From an uncultured Tenacibaculum sp. (GTDB taxonomy: Bacteria > Bacteroidota > Bacteroidia > Flavobacteriales > Flavobacteriaceae): 64,000 nucleotides of DNA. Positions within the stretch are counted from its first letter, which is position 1; the number at the start of each line of letters is the position of its first letter. The DNA is taken from positions 1-64,000 of the forward strand of contig CANNGJ010000004.1 in assembly GCA_947504185.1 (NCBI GenBank), given 5' to 3'. Below the pieces are notes generated by a model. That model did not search any database, was not told the origin of the DNA, and saw only the letters and a program-made list of their open reading frames with translations. This document shows, piece by piece, positions 1 to 9,125 of the stretch. The position numbers and the translations under genes were made by a program.

Positions 1-41
1 TGTTGTTGATTGTCAAGGCAATTTAGACCATTTTGAAACAT

Positions 42-70
42 AAAAAATGGCCGGAATTTCTTCCGACCAT
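42..70 (-). terminator. Rho-independent terminator of katG
   Basis: On the minus strand a 10-bp stem (ATGGTCGGAA / TTCCGGCCAT, one wobble pair, GAAA loop) is followed by a run of Ts. It lies about 45 nt past the katG stop codon and so probably ends that transcript. Confidence 0.85.
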
Positions 71-115
71 GACTATCAGAAATGATCACCTTTTTTATGT
101 AGAATAAATAAAACT

Positions 116-2362
<2,247 letters not shown>

Positions 2363-2565
2363 TTAATAATTTTTATCTATATTTTTTATTTAGATATAGT
2401 TTTTTATTATATGTAATTTCGTGTTGATGTTTATTTGTTTGATTATGAATGGATTGTCTTTATGTATTTGCTGTAGTTATAGTTAATGATTGAGAGTATT
2501 GATATTTTCTATTATAGGATAAGAAAATATTTTTGTTTTTGTATTTCTAGAAGTAATAAACAAGA

Positions 2566-2573
2566 TACATTTG
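2566..2573 (+). promoter_or_regulatory. -7 box of the peroxiredoxin operon
   Basis: TACATTTG matches TAnnTTTG exactly and is followed by GCAG, as in the rpsU and tRNA promoters of this window. It lies 36 nt before the ATG at 2609. Transcription would begin near 2580, so the longer reading frame that starts at 2486 cannot be used in full. This supports the start chosen for the peroxiredoxin. Confidence 0.65.
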
Positions 2574-2608
2574 CAGCTGAAAAAATATTAATTAATAAAA
2601 AATATAAG

Positions 2609-3250
2609 ATGGCTACATTAGTTGGTAAGAAATTTCCAAATTTAAGCGTTGACGCAATGAACGAAATGGGGGATACATTTAAAGTAAATGTATTAGAAGA
2701 AGCAGCAAACAATAACAAAAAAGTATTATTGTTTTGGTACCCAAAAGATTTTACTTTCGTTTGTCCTACTGAATTACATGCTTTTCAAGCAGCTTTAGGT
2801 GAGTTTGAAAAAAGAAACACTATGGTAATTGGAGCTTCATGTGATACTCCTGAAGTACACTTTGCTTGGTTAAACCAATCTAAAGATAATGGTGGAATTG
2901 AAGGAGTAACTTATCCTTTATTGGCAGATAGTAACCGTAATTTATCTTCAATCTTAGGTATTTTAGATATTGCTAACGAAACTTTTGATGAAGCTACACA
3001 AACCATTCAAGTCGAAGGAGATAATGTAACTTATAGAGCTACTTATTTAATTGATGAAGAAGGAACTGTATTTCATGAAGGAATTAACCATATGCCTGTT
3101 GGTCGTAACGTAAACGAATTTTTACGTTTAATCGATGCTTATGCTCACGTACAAACAAACGGAGAAGTTTGTCCTGCAAACTGGGAAGAAGGTAAAGAAG
3201 CAATGCAACCTAATGCAAAAGCTACTGCTGAGTATTTAGCAGTAAACTAA
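2609..3250 (+). CDS. Typical 2-Cys peroxiredoxin (AhpC/TSA family)
   Basis: Thiol peroxidase that reduces peroxides with a reactive cysteine and is recycled by a thioredoxin-type partner. The peroxidatic Cys52 is in FTFVCPTELHAF and the resolving cysteine is near residue 188 in NGEVCPANW, the arrangement of dimeric 2-Cys enzymes. With the ATG at 2609 the protein has 213 residues, normal for the family. The frame stays open upstream to 2486, but a -7 promoter box lies inside that stretch. It is the first gene of an operon with a thioredoxin-like protein and a DUF6952 gene; the thioredoxin may be its reductant. It is probably induced by peroxide together with katG. Confidence 0.95.
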   Translation: MATLVGKKFPNLSVDAMNEMGDTFKVNVLEEAANNNKKVLLFWYPKDFTFVCPTELHAFQAALGEFEKRNTMVIGASCDTPEVHFAWLNQSKDNGGIEGVTYPLLADSNRNLSSILGILDIANETFDEATQTIQVEGDNVTYRATYLIDEEGTVFHEGINHMPVGRNVNEFLRLIDAYAHVQTNGEVCPANWEEGKEAMQPNAKATAEYLAVN

Positions 3251-3336
3251 TAAGATAATAAAAGAAAGAAAGGGTAAAGTTCGTGTGAGGCAATTGAAGG
3301 GGTCGAGCACGAGCTCCTTTCGAAAAGAATATAACT

Positions 3337-3645
3337 ATGGTACAAGAATTAAGTCAAGATAATTTAGCAGAGGTGATTGCCGGCAACTCAAAAGTAGTAG
3401 TACAATATTCTGCTACTTGGTGTGGTAACTGTCGTATTATGAAACCAAAATTTAAGAAGTTGTCTTCTGAAAACGAAAACATGGTTTTTATTATGGCGGA
3501 TGCTGAAAAGTTTCCAGAAAGTAGACAATTAGCTACAGTTGATAATTTACCTACGTTTGCAACTTTTGTTGATGGTAAATTTGTAAATCAAGTACAAACC
3601 AACAAGTTTGATGTATTAAAGGACTTGGTAAACGAAGTTGTATAA
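3337..3645 (+). CDS. Thioredoxin-family protein
   Basis: Small (102 aa) cytosolic thioredoxin-fold protein. The redox motif is WCGNC in TWCGNCRIMKPKF, where classical thioredoxin has WCGPC. The cis-proline loop is visible as NLPTF. It lacks a signal peptide. It follows the peroxiredoxin by 86 nt and precedes the next gene by 2 nt, so it is likely the electron donor for that peroxiredoxin. The intergenic stretch before it contains a weak imperfect stem around 3296-3322 of unknown role. Confidence 0.9.
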   Translation: MVQELSQDNLAEVIAGNSKVVVQYSATWCGNCRIMKPKFKKLSSENENMVFIMADAEKFPESRQLATVDNLPTFATFVDGKFVNQVQTNKFDVLKDLVNEVV

Positions 3646-3647
3646 GT

Positions 3648-3905
3648 ATGAAATTACCAGTTATTAAACACTTAACTTCTTTTATTGAAGAAAACGATCA
3701 AGACTACGTATTAGAAACGATAGAAACTTTAGAAGCCTTAACAGAGGTTTCATCTTTAAAAGATGAGGAACTGGATGTAATTGGCGAGTTGATATCAAAT
3801 ATGTACGGTGCTATTGAAGTTAACAAAATGATAAAAGAAGGAGCTCCTAAAAAAGAAGCGTTAAATAATTTTATGAAACGTGTTTTAGGTTCTATAGACC
3901 AATAG
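3648..3905 (+). CDS. DUF6952 family protein
   Basis: Small acidic protein of 85 residues without signal peptide or membrane segment. I recognise it as the DUF6952 type (recall), which in flavobacteria regularly follows a peroxiredoxin and a thioredoxin, as here. It starts two bases after the thioredoxin stop, so the two are probably translationally coupled. The sequence is mostly helical, and the first residues (MKLPVIKHLTSFIEEN) resemble a helical cap. Function is unknown; the fixed context suggests a helper in thiol peroxide detoxification. Confidence 0.8.
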   Translation: MKLPVIKHLTSFIEENDQDYVLETIETLEALTEVSSLKDEELDVIGELISNMYGAIEVNKMIKEGAPKKEALNNFMKRVLGSIDQ

Positions 3906-3929
3906 TTTTTCAAAACTTTTAAAAGAAAT

Positions 3930-3957
3930 CCTAAGCTTTTTAAGCTTGGGGTTTTTT
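3930..3957 (+). terminator. Terminator of the peroxiredoxin operon
   Basis: CCTAAGCTT and AAGCTTGGG form a 9-bp stem with one wobble pair and a three-base loop, followed by six Ts. It sits 25 nt after the DUF6952 stop. Confidence 0.85.
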
Positions 3958-4026
3958 ATTTATACATATTTTAATGTTCTCAATTATCCCTTTTAATTAT
4001 TTTCGTAACTCATTTATTTGATATTT

Positions 4027-4995
4027 ATGAACTCAAATTTTATCGATTACCTTTTAAAAGTTACTGATGCTACTGCATGTACAGAAGTTGAGGTAATTCA
4101 ATTGTTATGGAGTGGTTATGGTAGAATTTCTCGGTTTGAATTGGAAAATTCTTCATTAAAAACAGTCGTGGTAAAGTTTATTGATTTGAATAAAGCGACC
4201 AATCACCCAAGAGGTTGGAATACCAATTTTTCACACCAACGCAAAGTGAAATCTTACCAAGTAGAGACGAATTGGTACCAACTGTGGAGTGAACAATGTA
4301 CAGAAGCTTGTAAAATTCCTACATTGATAGGTTCTTTTACGGAAGGAGATAGACAATGGATTGTCTTAGAAGATCTGAATACAAATTATCCTTTATGCAA
4401 AACGCAAATTACTTTAGATGAGATAAAAGTTTGTCTATTGTGGCTGGCAAATTTTCATGCCCAATTTTTAAATAAAAAACCTAACGGATTATGGGAAGTA
4501 GGAACTTATTGGCATTTAGCAACCCGACCAAATGAGTTTGATAAAATTGAACATGCTGAACTAAAAACCAAAGCACATTTAATTGATGAACGATTAAATA
4601 ATTGTCATTATAAAACCATTGTTCATGGTGATGCAAAATTGGCTAATTTTTGTTTTGCTAAAGATGGAAAAAAAGTAGCAGCGGTAGATTTCCAATATGT
4701 AGGTGGTGGTTGTGGTATAAAAGACGTTGCTTATTTCTTAGGAAGTTGTTTGTCAAATAACGAATTAGAAACCTATGAAACCGAATTGTTAGATTATTAT
4801 TTTTCTGAATTACATAAAGCATTTAAAACCACTCAGTTCTCTTTTTCATTTATAGAACTAGAGAATGAGTGGAGACAATTATACCCAGTAGCATGTACGG
4901 ATTTTATGCGTTTTTTACTCGGTTGGATGCCTACGCACCAAAAGATTAATAATTATAATCGAATAATGGTGGATAGGGTTTTGAGTGAGTTGTAA
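4027..4995 (+). CDS. Aminoglycoside/choline-kinase-like phosphotransferase (ecdysteroid-kinase-like)
   Basis: Protein of 322 residues with a kinase fold of the APH/choline kinase group. The catalytic loop is VHGDAKLANF (HGD with the metal-binding Asn) and the second metal site is VDFQYVGGG, followed by KDVAYFLGSC. This HGD...DFQ...KDVAYF pattern resembles the ecdysteroid-kinase/DUF1679-like branch, which phosphorylates small alcohols; the natural substrate is unknown. An upstream in-frame TTG at 4018 exists, but the ATG at 4027 gives the better start. The gene stands alone between a terminator and the two-gene cassette. Antibiotic resistance should not be inferred. Confidence 0.75.
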   Translation: MNSNFIDYLLKVTDATACTEVEVIQLLWSGYGRISRFELENSSLKTVVVKFIDLNKATNHPRGWNTNFSHQRKVKSYQVETNWYQLWSEQCTEACKIPTLIGSFTEGDRQWIVLEDLNTNYPLCKTQITLDEIKVCLLWLANFHAQFLNKKPNGLWEVGTYWHLATRPNEFDKIEHAELKTKAHLIDERLNNCHYKTIVHGDAKLANFCFAKDGKKVAAVDFQYVGGGCGIKDVAYFLGSCLSNNELETYETELLDYYFSELHKAFKTTQFSFSFIELENEWRQLYPVACTDFMRFLLGWMPTHQKINNYNRIMVDRVLSEL

Positions 4996-5063
4996 AGTTG
5001 ATGTGTATGTTTTGTTGCATTGATTTAGTCATTGATTTCATGAGTAGTTTAGAACCAGGCAAT

Positions 5064-5089
5064 TAATTTATACGACATTATATGCGTGC
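5064..5089 (-). repeat. Left imperfect inverted repeat of the two-gene cassette
   Basis: Read on the minus strand it begins GCACGCATATAATGTCGTAT and starts two bases after the stop codon of the 170-aa gene. It resembles, in inverted orientation, the sequence at 6546-6567 (GCACACAACTTGTTTATA...): both have GCAC-R-CA, then A..T.GT, then TATA. The repeats enclose only the two unknown genes. Similar GTTGTG/GCACGCA-type ends around accessory genes in other flavobacterial genomes are known to me only from memory. Confidence 0.45.
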
Positions 5090-5091
5090 TT

Positions 5092-5604
5092 TTATTTTCT
5101 ATCTACATCTATAAGTAAGAATAAGACAAATAGACTTCTCAAAGTACTTGCAGAGACCAAATAAATTAAACCTATCAAACACTTAAATAGAAAATCATTT
5201 TCAAAATTCGCAGATGATAATGTTAAGATGTAAGAAATTATGAAGCAAAAAACTAATTCGATTATTGCTATTTTAAAAACTTTTACAATTGCTCTATACG
5301 TTCCTGTTGAAAAAAAAAGTTCTAAAGGGTTTTCAGAATTCTCGGGTTTTTTACTTAAAATATTTGAACGAATAGCAACTATAATAGTTAACGAAGCTAA
5401 AATAAAACCAGCTAAAGAAATTGATGCTCCTATGATATTTTCAACTATACTTAAATGTTCAATTTTAGACTTAAACTCAAAACTTATTAAATGTACTTTA
5501 CTATTTAAAAGCCATAAAATTCCAATTACAGCAATATCTATAAATAAAGCGTATTGTAAATAGGAATCTACAAGTTCACGATATTTATCTGAAATTTTTG
5601 TCAT
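5092..5604 (-). CDS. Four-helix membrane protein of unknown function
   Basis: Protein of 170 residues, not recognised. Four hydrophobic segments are visible at about residues 19-35, 56-79, 106-127 and 137-164, with a charged loop between the second and third (SKKPENSENP). There is no signal peptide and no enzymatic motif. Its ATG lies inside the end of the upstream gene (20-nt overlap), so the two are almost certainly translated together. A small multi-helix membrane protein coupled to a cytosolic partner is a layout often seen in toxin-effector pairs of anti-phage systems; that reading is inference only. The gene ends right against the left inverted repeat. Confidence 0.7.
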   Translation of the reverse strand: MTKISDKYRELVDSYLQYALFIDIAVIGILWLLNSKVHLISFEFKSKIEHLSIVENIIGASISLAGFILASLTIIVAIRSNILSKKPENSENPLELFFSTGTYRAIVKVFKIAIIELVFCFIISYILTLSSANFENDFLFKCLIGLIYLVSASTLRSLFVLFLLIDVDRK

Positions 5605-6505
5605 TTAGTTCTTTTGTCATTTTTTGAAACATATCTACCGAGATTAAAGTCCTATATTTTTCCTTTTTTTCGACTTTTATTTCGCTATTTACTTTTTCTA
5701 TTAATAAATCGAAATTTTCCAATAGGTTGTCTTTCTCTCCATCTTCTGCTCTTAAAGATAGTTTATTAAATACGTTTTTTGCTTTGGGCTTACTACTAAA
5801 ACTCTTTATTAAATTAAAAACAGATTTTTTAATCGCAGAATTTTCCGATTCTTGTTTGAAATCGAATTTCATTCTTAAAGTAGCATATTCACTTCCAAAA
5901 TGTTCAATCGAATGATGTAATGTACTCCATATTTGTTGGTCTAATGCCTTAACTTTGGCAATATTGTCCTTATGTACAGTAACTACAAATTCGGAAAATC
6001 TATTTACTCTATCTTGAAATTTTTCTAACTCATCTTTTACAATTGGTTTAAATCCAACTCTATCTAATATTTTTTGGTCGATTCCAACACGTTCAACATA
6101 ATTAACTAAATCTGTAATTTTTGAGCCATAGTGATTATATTCCAGAGCTAAAAAAACTTTACCTTTTTTACTATAATCTAATATAAAATGAGTTGTCTCA
6201 ACAAGTCCTTCTTCCTCTTTTGCTTCAATTCCTTTAGTTTCGTCTGTTTTTGTATTCATTAATTCAGGAAGTAAATCTTTTCTCACGCATCTCATTTTTC
6301 CTTTTAAAAGGTTGTCTTTGTTTTCAATTCCTTGAATAAACACAAATTTATCTCCAAATCTTTGATATCTAATTTTTGCTCTCGTTTTTGCTAATCTTGT
6401 TAAAGTTTCAAAAAATATTTCAAAATTTGAGTCTTCGGAAAAGACAAATTCTAATTCGTAATAGTTGATTTTTCTTTTAACTTTTTTAATTTTTCCTCTT
6501 GCCAT
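5585..6505 (-). CDS. Uncharacterised cytosolic protein of a two-gene cassette
   Basis: Protein of 306 residues with a very basic N-terminus (ARGKIKKVKRK). The N-terminal half looks beta-rich and includes an acidic stretch EAKEEEGLVETTHFI followed by LALEYNHYG. The C-terminal half is helical and lysine-rich. The GLxExxHF...N pattern reminds me of uncharacterised families such as DUF6731 or DUF4747, but I cannot confirm that. It overlaps the downstream membrane-protein gene by 20 nt. The pair is enclosed by imperfect inverted repeats and lies downstream of a regulatory element shared with the peptide locus at 20-28 kb. Function unknown; a defence module is one possibility. Confidence 0.65.
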   Translation of the reverse strand: MARGKIKKVKRKINYYELEFVFSEDSNFEIFFETLTRLAKTRAKIRYQRFGDKFVFIQGIENKDNLLKGKMRCVRKDLLPELMNTKTDETKGIEAKEEEGLVETTHFILDYSKKGKVFLALEYNHYGSKITDLVNYVERVGIDQKILDRVGFKPIVKDELEKFQDRVNRFSEFVVTVHKDNIAKVKALDQQIWSTLHHSIEHFGSEYATLRMKFDFKQESENSAIKKSVFNLIKSFSSKPKAKNVFNKLSLRAEDGEKDNLLENFDLLIEKVNSEIKVEKKEKYRTLISVDMFQKMTKELNDKNFR

Positions 6506-6545
6506 TTCTTTTTTTTGTTCAATTTGTTGCTTGAGTGGTCAGCTT

Positions 6546-6567
6546 GCACACAACTTGTTTATATATA
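6546..6567 (+). repeat. Right imperfect inverted repeat of the two-gene cassette
   Basis: GCACACAACTTGTTTATA on the plus strand is the counterpart of the sequence at 5064-5089 read on the minus strand. It lies 40 nt upstream of the ATG of the 306-aa gene, so the unit between the repeats is about 1.5 kb. Confidence 0.45.
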
Positions 6568-6631
6568 CCCGTAATAAGTAGGTTATCGATGTATTTGTGA
6601 TTTTTTATACCTCTAATAAAACTAGAGTTTT

Positions 6632-6697
6632 CGAATGTAGCATAAATAAAACTCTTAGGTTTACGGAAAACCGTACAAAAAGCAAGGCTTTACCTTA
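6632..6697 (-). promoter_or_regulatory. Peptide-regulon promoter, copy C
   Basis: On the minus strand TAAGGTAAA, 13 bp and TACGGTTTT (6667-6697) form a 9-N13-9 direct repeat. After 27 bp comes TACATTCG (6632-6639), one mismatch from the -7 consensus TAnnTTTG. The geometry is identical to copies at 10853-10918 and 27479-27544. The next genes downstream are those of the two-gene cassette, about 130 nt from the predicted transcription start. Confidence 0.6.
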
Positions 6698-6724
6698 TTT
6701 TTTGTTTAGAAGAGATTTGAGAAT

Positions 6725-6757
6725 AAAAAAACGTACTCAACTAAATTGTTAAGTACG
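6725..6757 (-). terminator. Terminator of the FAD oxidoreductase gene
   Basis: On the minus strand a 10-bp stem (CGTACTTAAC / GTTGAGTACG, one wobble) with loop AATTTA runs into seven Ts, about 28 nt after the stop codon at 6785. Confidence 0.9.
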
Positions 6758-6784
6758 CTTATAATATTTTAAAAGTGAGTTGTT

Positions 6785-8368
6785 TTAGAGTACTTTTTTT
6801 AACATGTTTTTTCCTGTTACTGCAGTAGCAGATAAAATACCAGAAAACAACGCGCCACCAACACCAGCAGTTACAATATCTTGTCCGGTTAAATAAAAGT
6901 TTTTAATCGGTGTTTTGGGTTTTAAAAAGTCTTGTCTAAATCGAGAAGGGCTGTGGTCGATTCCGTAAATTTCTCCTTTTTCGTAATTGATAAAGTGCTC
7001 TGTGGTTAATGGTGTAGAAAGCTCATAATAACTTATTTTTCCTTCTATATGTGGTAATTGTTTATACAATTCTTGTAACAAGCGTTGTGCTATTTTTTCT
7101 TTGGTATTTTCGTATTCGTCTCCTCGTTTTTTCCAAGAAGAACCTTTCCATTGTTCAAAGGTTTCATATGGTACGAGTGTAATAATATCTATAGAGCTTT
7201 TTCCTGGATAGCGGTTACTCCAATCTGGGTCTTTTGCACAAGGGAACGACATGTATACTACAGGGAATGGTTGCGATAAATCATCTAAATAATTTTGCAC
7301 ACAACTATCATGGTCTCCTTTTTCAGGATACACCCAATAATTGGTTTTAGGTATGTTTAATTCTTCTGGTGTTCCTTCTAGTCCAATATATAAACTTACA
7401 TGGGCTACTGAAGGTTTTACCTTTTGTAGTTGCTTTTTTAATTGAAATTTTTCTACAATTTGCTGTGGTAGTAGTTTGTTGTAGGTAGTAATTAATCCAG
7501 CATTACTAATAATGTTTTTGGCTAAGAATTGTTTTCCATCTTTCATTTGTACACCTACAGCGCTACCATTTTTTATGAGTACACCGTCAACTGCAGCACT
7601 TACTAAAATGGTTCCGCCAGCTTTTTCAATAACAGGATCTATGGTTTTGGCAATTTGAGAAGAACCTCCAATAGGAAAACTTCCTCCTTCAAAATAATGA
7701 CGTGCTACTGAGGCATGCATGGAAAAACTACTTTGCTTTGGTGGGAGTCCGTAATCACCATACTGTCCAGTTAGTACTTTAATAAGCTCTTCGTTATCGG
7801 TAAACTCACGCAATACTTCGTAGGTTGTTTTGTCGGAATATTTATAAAAAGGTTTTCGTAAATACCATCCAGCAAAGGCATTGGCTAAAGGTGATAATGT
7901 TTTACTGATATAATAGTTTTTACTTGTTTTTACAGCTTTAAAAACGGCATCAACATAATTATTAATAGCTAGCTCTTCTTCTGGAAAGTATGCAATCATT
8001 TGCTTCTTGAAATTTTTAACGCCTTTAACAAAATCGTACTGTTTATCTCCAATAACAATTTTATCGTAAACTTCGCCCATATCTTCCCATTTAAGTTGGC
8101 TATCGGTTACATAATCGAATAACTTTTTTAAAAGACTTTTTTCGCGTTGTACATCTCCTATATAATGAATACCAACATCCCATTCATACCCTTTTCGTTT
8201 AAAAATATGAGTAAAACCACCAGGAGTATAATGTCTTTCGAGTACTAATACTTTTTGACCTTCTTTAGCGAGGATTGCCGCAGTGGCTAATCCACCCATT
8301 CCTGAGCCAATAATAATAGTATCGTAGTTTTCTTGAAGAGTAGGTTTCTTTTTGTAGGATTGAATCAT
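6785..8368 (-). CDS. FAD-dependent phytoene-desaturase/retinol-saturase-like oxidoreductase
   Basis: Flavoprotein of 527 residues of the CrtI-like amine-oxidase superfamily. The dinucleotide-binding fold is near the N-terminus (IIIGSGMGGLATAA, then VLVLERHYTPGG), and the conserved C-terminal FAD segment is NFYLTGQDIVTAGVGGAL. The segment GYEWDVGIHYIGDV is typical of all-trans-retinol 13,14-reductase-like members. The substrate (a polyene lipid or carotenoid-like compound) cannot be told from sequence. The frame is open to 8407, but I chose the ATG at 8368 (MIQSYKKKP) because known relatives begin about 20 residues before the GxGxxG motif. Monocistronic with its own terminator. Confidence 0.85.
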   Translation of the reverse strand: MIQSYKKKPTLQENYDTIIIGSGMGGLATAAILAKEGQKVLVLERHYTPGGFTHIFKRKGYEWDVGIHYIGDVQREKSLLKKLFDYVTDSQLKWEDMGEVYDKIVIGDKQYDFVKGVKNFKKQMIAYFPEEELAINNYVDAVFKAVKTSKNYYISKTLSPLANAFAGWYLRKPFYKYSDKTTYEVLREFTDNEELIKVLTGQYGDYGLPPKQSSFSMHASVARHYFEGGSFPIGGSSQIAKTIDPVIEKAGGTILVSAAVDGVLIKNGSAVGVQMKDGKQFLAKNIISNAGLITTYNKLLPQQIVEKFQLKKQLQKVKPSVAHVSLYIGLEGTPEELNIPKTNYWVYPEKGDHDSCVQNYLDDLSQPFPVVYMSFPCAKDPDWSNRYPGKSSIDIITLVPYETFEQWKGSSWKKRGDEYENTKEKIAQRLLQELYKQLPHIEGKISYYELSTPLTTEHFINYEKGEIYGIDHSPSRFRQDFLKPKTPIKNFYLTGQDIVTAGVGGALFSGILSATAVTGKNMLKKVL

Positions 8369-8467
8369 TGAAATAAGTAGGAGTTTGAGGTTAGTTATTG
8401 CAACCAATTTACTAAATACAAATCGAATAGAAAATTCGCACGAATTAGATAGATTACAACTTAGTTT

Positions 8468-8968
8468 CTAATGATGCGTAAGTTTTGTAATAATTTTTGA
8501 ATGTTGTGGAAAAAATTGAATTAACTCTTTTCTTTTAGGTAATACAAAATCTCTAAAATCGAATCCAGGAGCTACGGTACAGCCTGTAAAAGCATAAGAA
8601 TCTTCTTTTAAAATTTCTGCAGCAAACCAATAACCTGCCGGTACTACAAATTGTGGTTGTTCATCTTGTTCTAAATTGTTTCCAATCATAACAAAAGAAT
8701 AATCACCATCTGGTGAAATCATATGTAATTTTAAGGTGCTTCCTTTATAAAAATGCCAAGTTTCATCTTGATTTATTTTATGAAAAGCTGAAAATTTATT
8801 GGAAGTCAATAAAAAATAAATACAAGTAGCATAGTTTCTATCTCCTACAAATTCTGGAGCTAAATGTTCTTTTCGTATGATTCCGTTACTTCTATAGGTT
8901 TCTTTATAATAACCGCCTTCAGGGTGTTCGGTTAAATTGAATTTAGTTATTATCTGTTGCGCTGTCAT
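8468..8968 (-). CDS. DUF985-type cupin protein
   Basis: Protein of 166 residues with a cupin beta-barrel of the DUF985 (cupin_5) family. The signature N-terminus is LTEHPEGGYYKETYRS. Likely metal-ligand positions are in SAFHKINQDETWHFYKG, and FVVPAGYWFAAE and TVAPGFDFRDFVL are the later family blocks. Its biochemical role is unknown. It is the last gene of a three-gene overlapping operon after a sodium symporter and a small lysine-rich protein, overlapping the latter by 26 nt. Confidence 0.85.
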   Translation of the reverse strand: MTAQQIITKFNLTEHPEGGYYKETYRSNGIIRKEHLAPEFVGDRNYATCIYFLLTSNKFSAFHKINQDETWHFYKGSTLKLHMISPDGDYSFVMIGNNLEQDEQPQFVVPAGYWFAAEILKEDSYAFTGCTVAPGFDFRDFVLPKRKELIQFFPQHSKIITKLTHH

Positions 8969-9125
8969 TTTCTTTTTGTTCGTTCATTTTTTTCACAAGT
9001 GCTTTTAAACGTTCTTTATTACGCTGCTTTTCAAGCTTTATCTTGTTTTCTTTCTGTTTCATTAAGCGAGTGTGTTTCGCTTTGTTTACCGTGTTTTTTG
9101 CTTTTCCTTTCCCTTTTTTAGGCAT
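8943..9125 (-). CDS. Small lysine-rich protein
   Basis: Very basic 60-residue protein (MPKKGKGKAKNTVNKAKHTR, then repeated K/E/R-rich helix) with no hydrophobic segment. The C-terminal half would form a single charged helix or coiled coil. It overlaps the upstream symporter gene by 8 nt and the downstream cupin gene by 26 nt, a tightly coupled arrangement that supports it being translated. I recall similar small basic proteins in other flavobacteria but no function. Nucleic-acid binding is plausible from charge alone. Confidence 0.6.
   Translation of the reverse strand: MPKKGKGKAKNTVNKAKHTRLMKQKENKIKLEKQRNKERLKALVKKMNEQKENDSATDNN

Noticed and set aside
2374..2500. Possible OxyR site between katG and the peroxiredoxin gene
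   Set aside because: ATAG/CTAT half-sites are present, but not at the 7-bp spacing that OxyR needs; in such AT-rich DNA they are expected by chance.
2486..2608. N-terminal extension of the peroxiredoxin by 41 codons
   Set aside because: A full -7 promoter box lies inside this stretch, and the family begins at the inner ATG.
3296..3322. Hairpin before the thioredoxin gene
   Set aside because: The stem is short with several wobbles and no T-run; too weak to call an attenuator.
4027..4995. Aminoglycoside resistance gene
   Set aside because: Only the general kinase fold is shared; the DFQ...KDVAYF pattern points to the ecdysteroid/choline-kinase-like branch.
5240..5563. 107-codon frame on the plus strand opposite the membrane protein
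   Set aside because: Antisense shadow; the minus-strand frame has the membrane helices and overlaps its operon partner.
6598..6646. A 12-codon ORF (ATGCTACATTCG...) near promoter copy C
   Set aside because: It has no leader similarity, overlaps the predicted -7 box, and would not be transcribed from its start.
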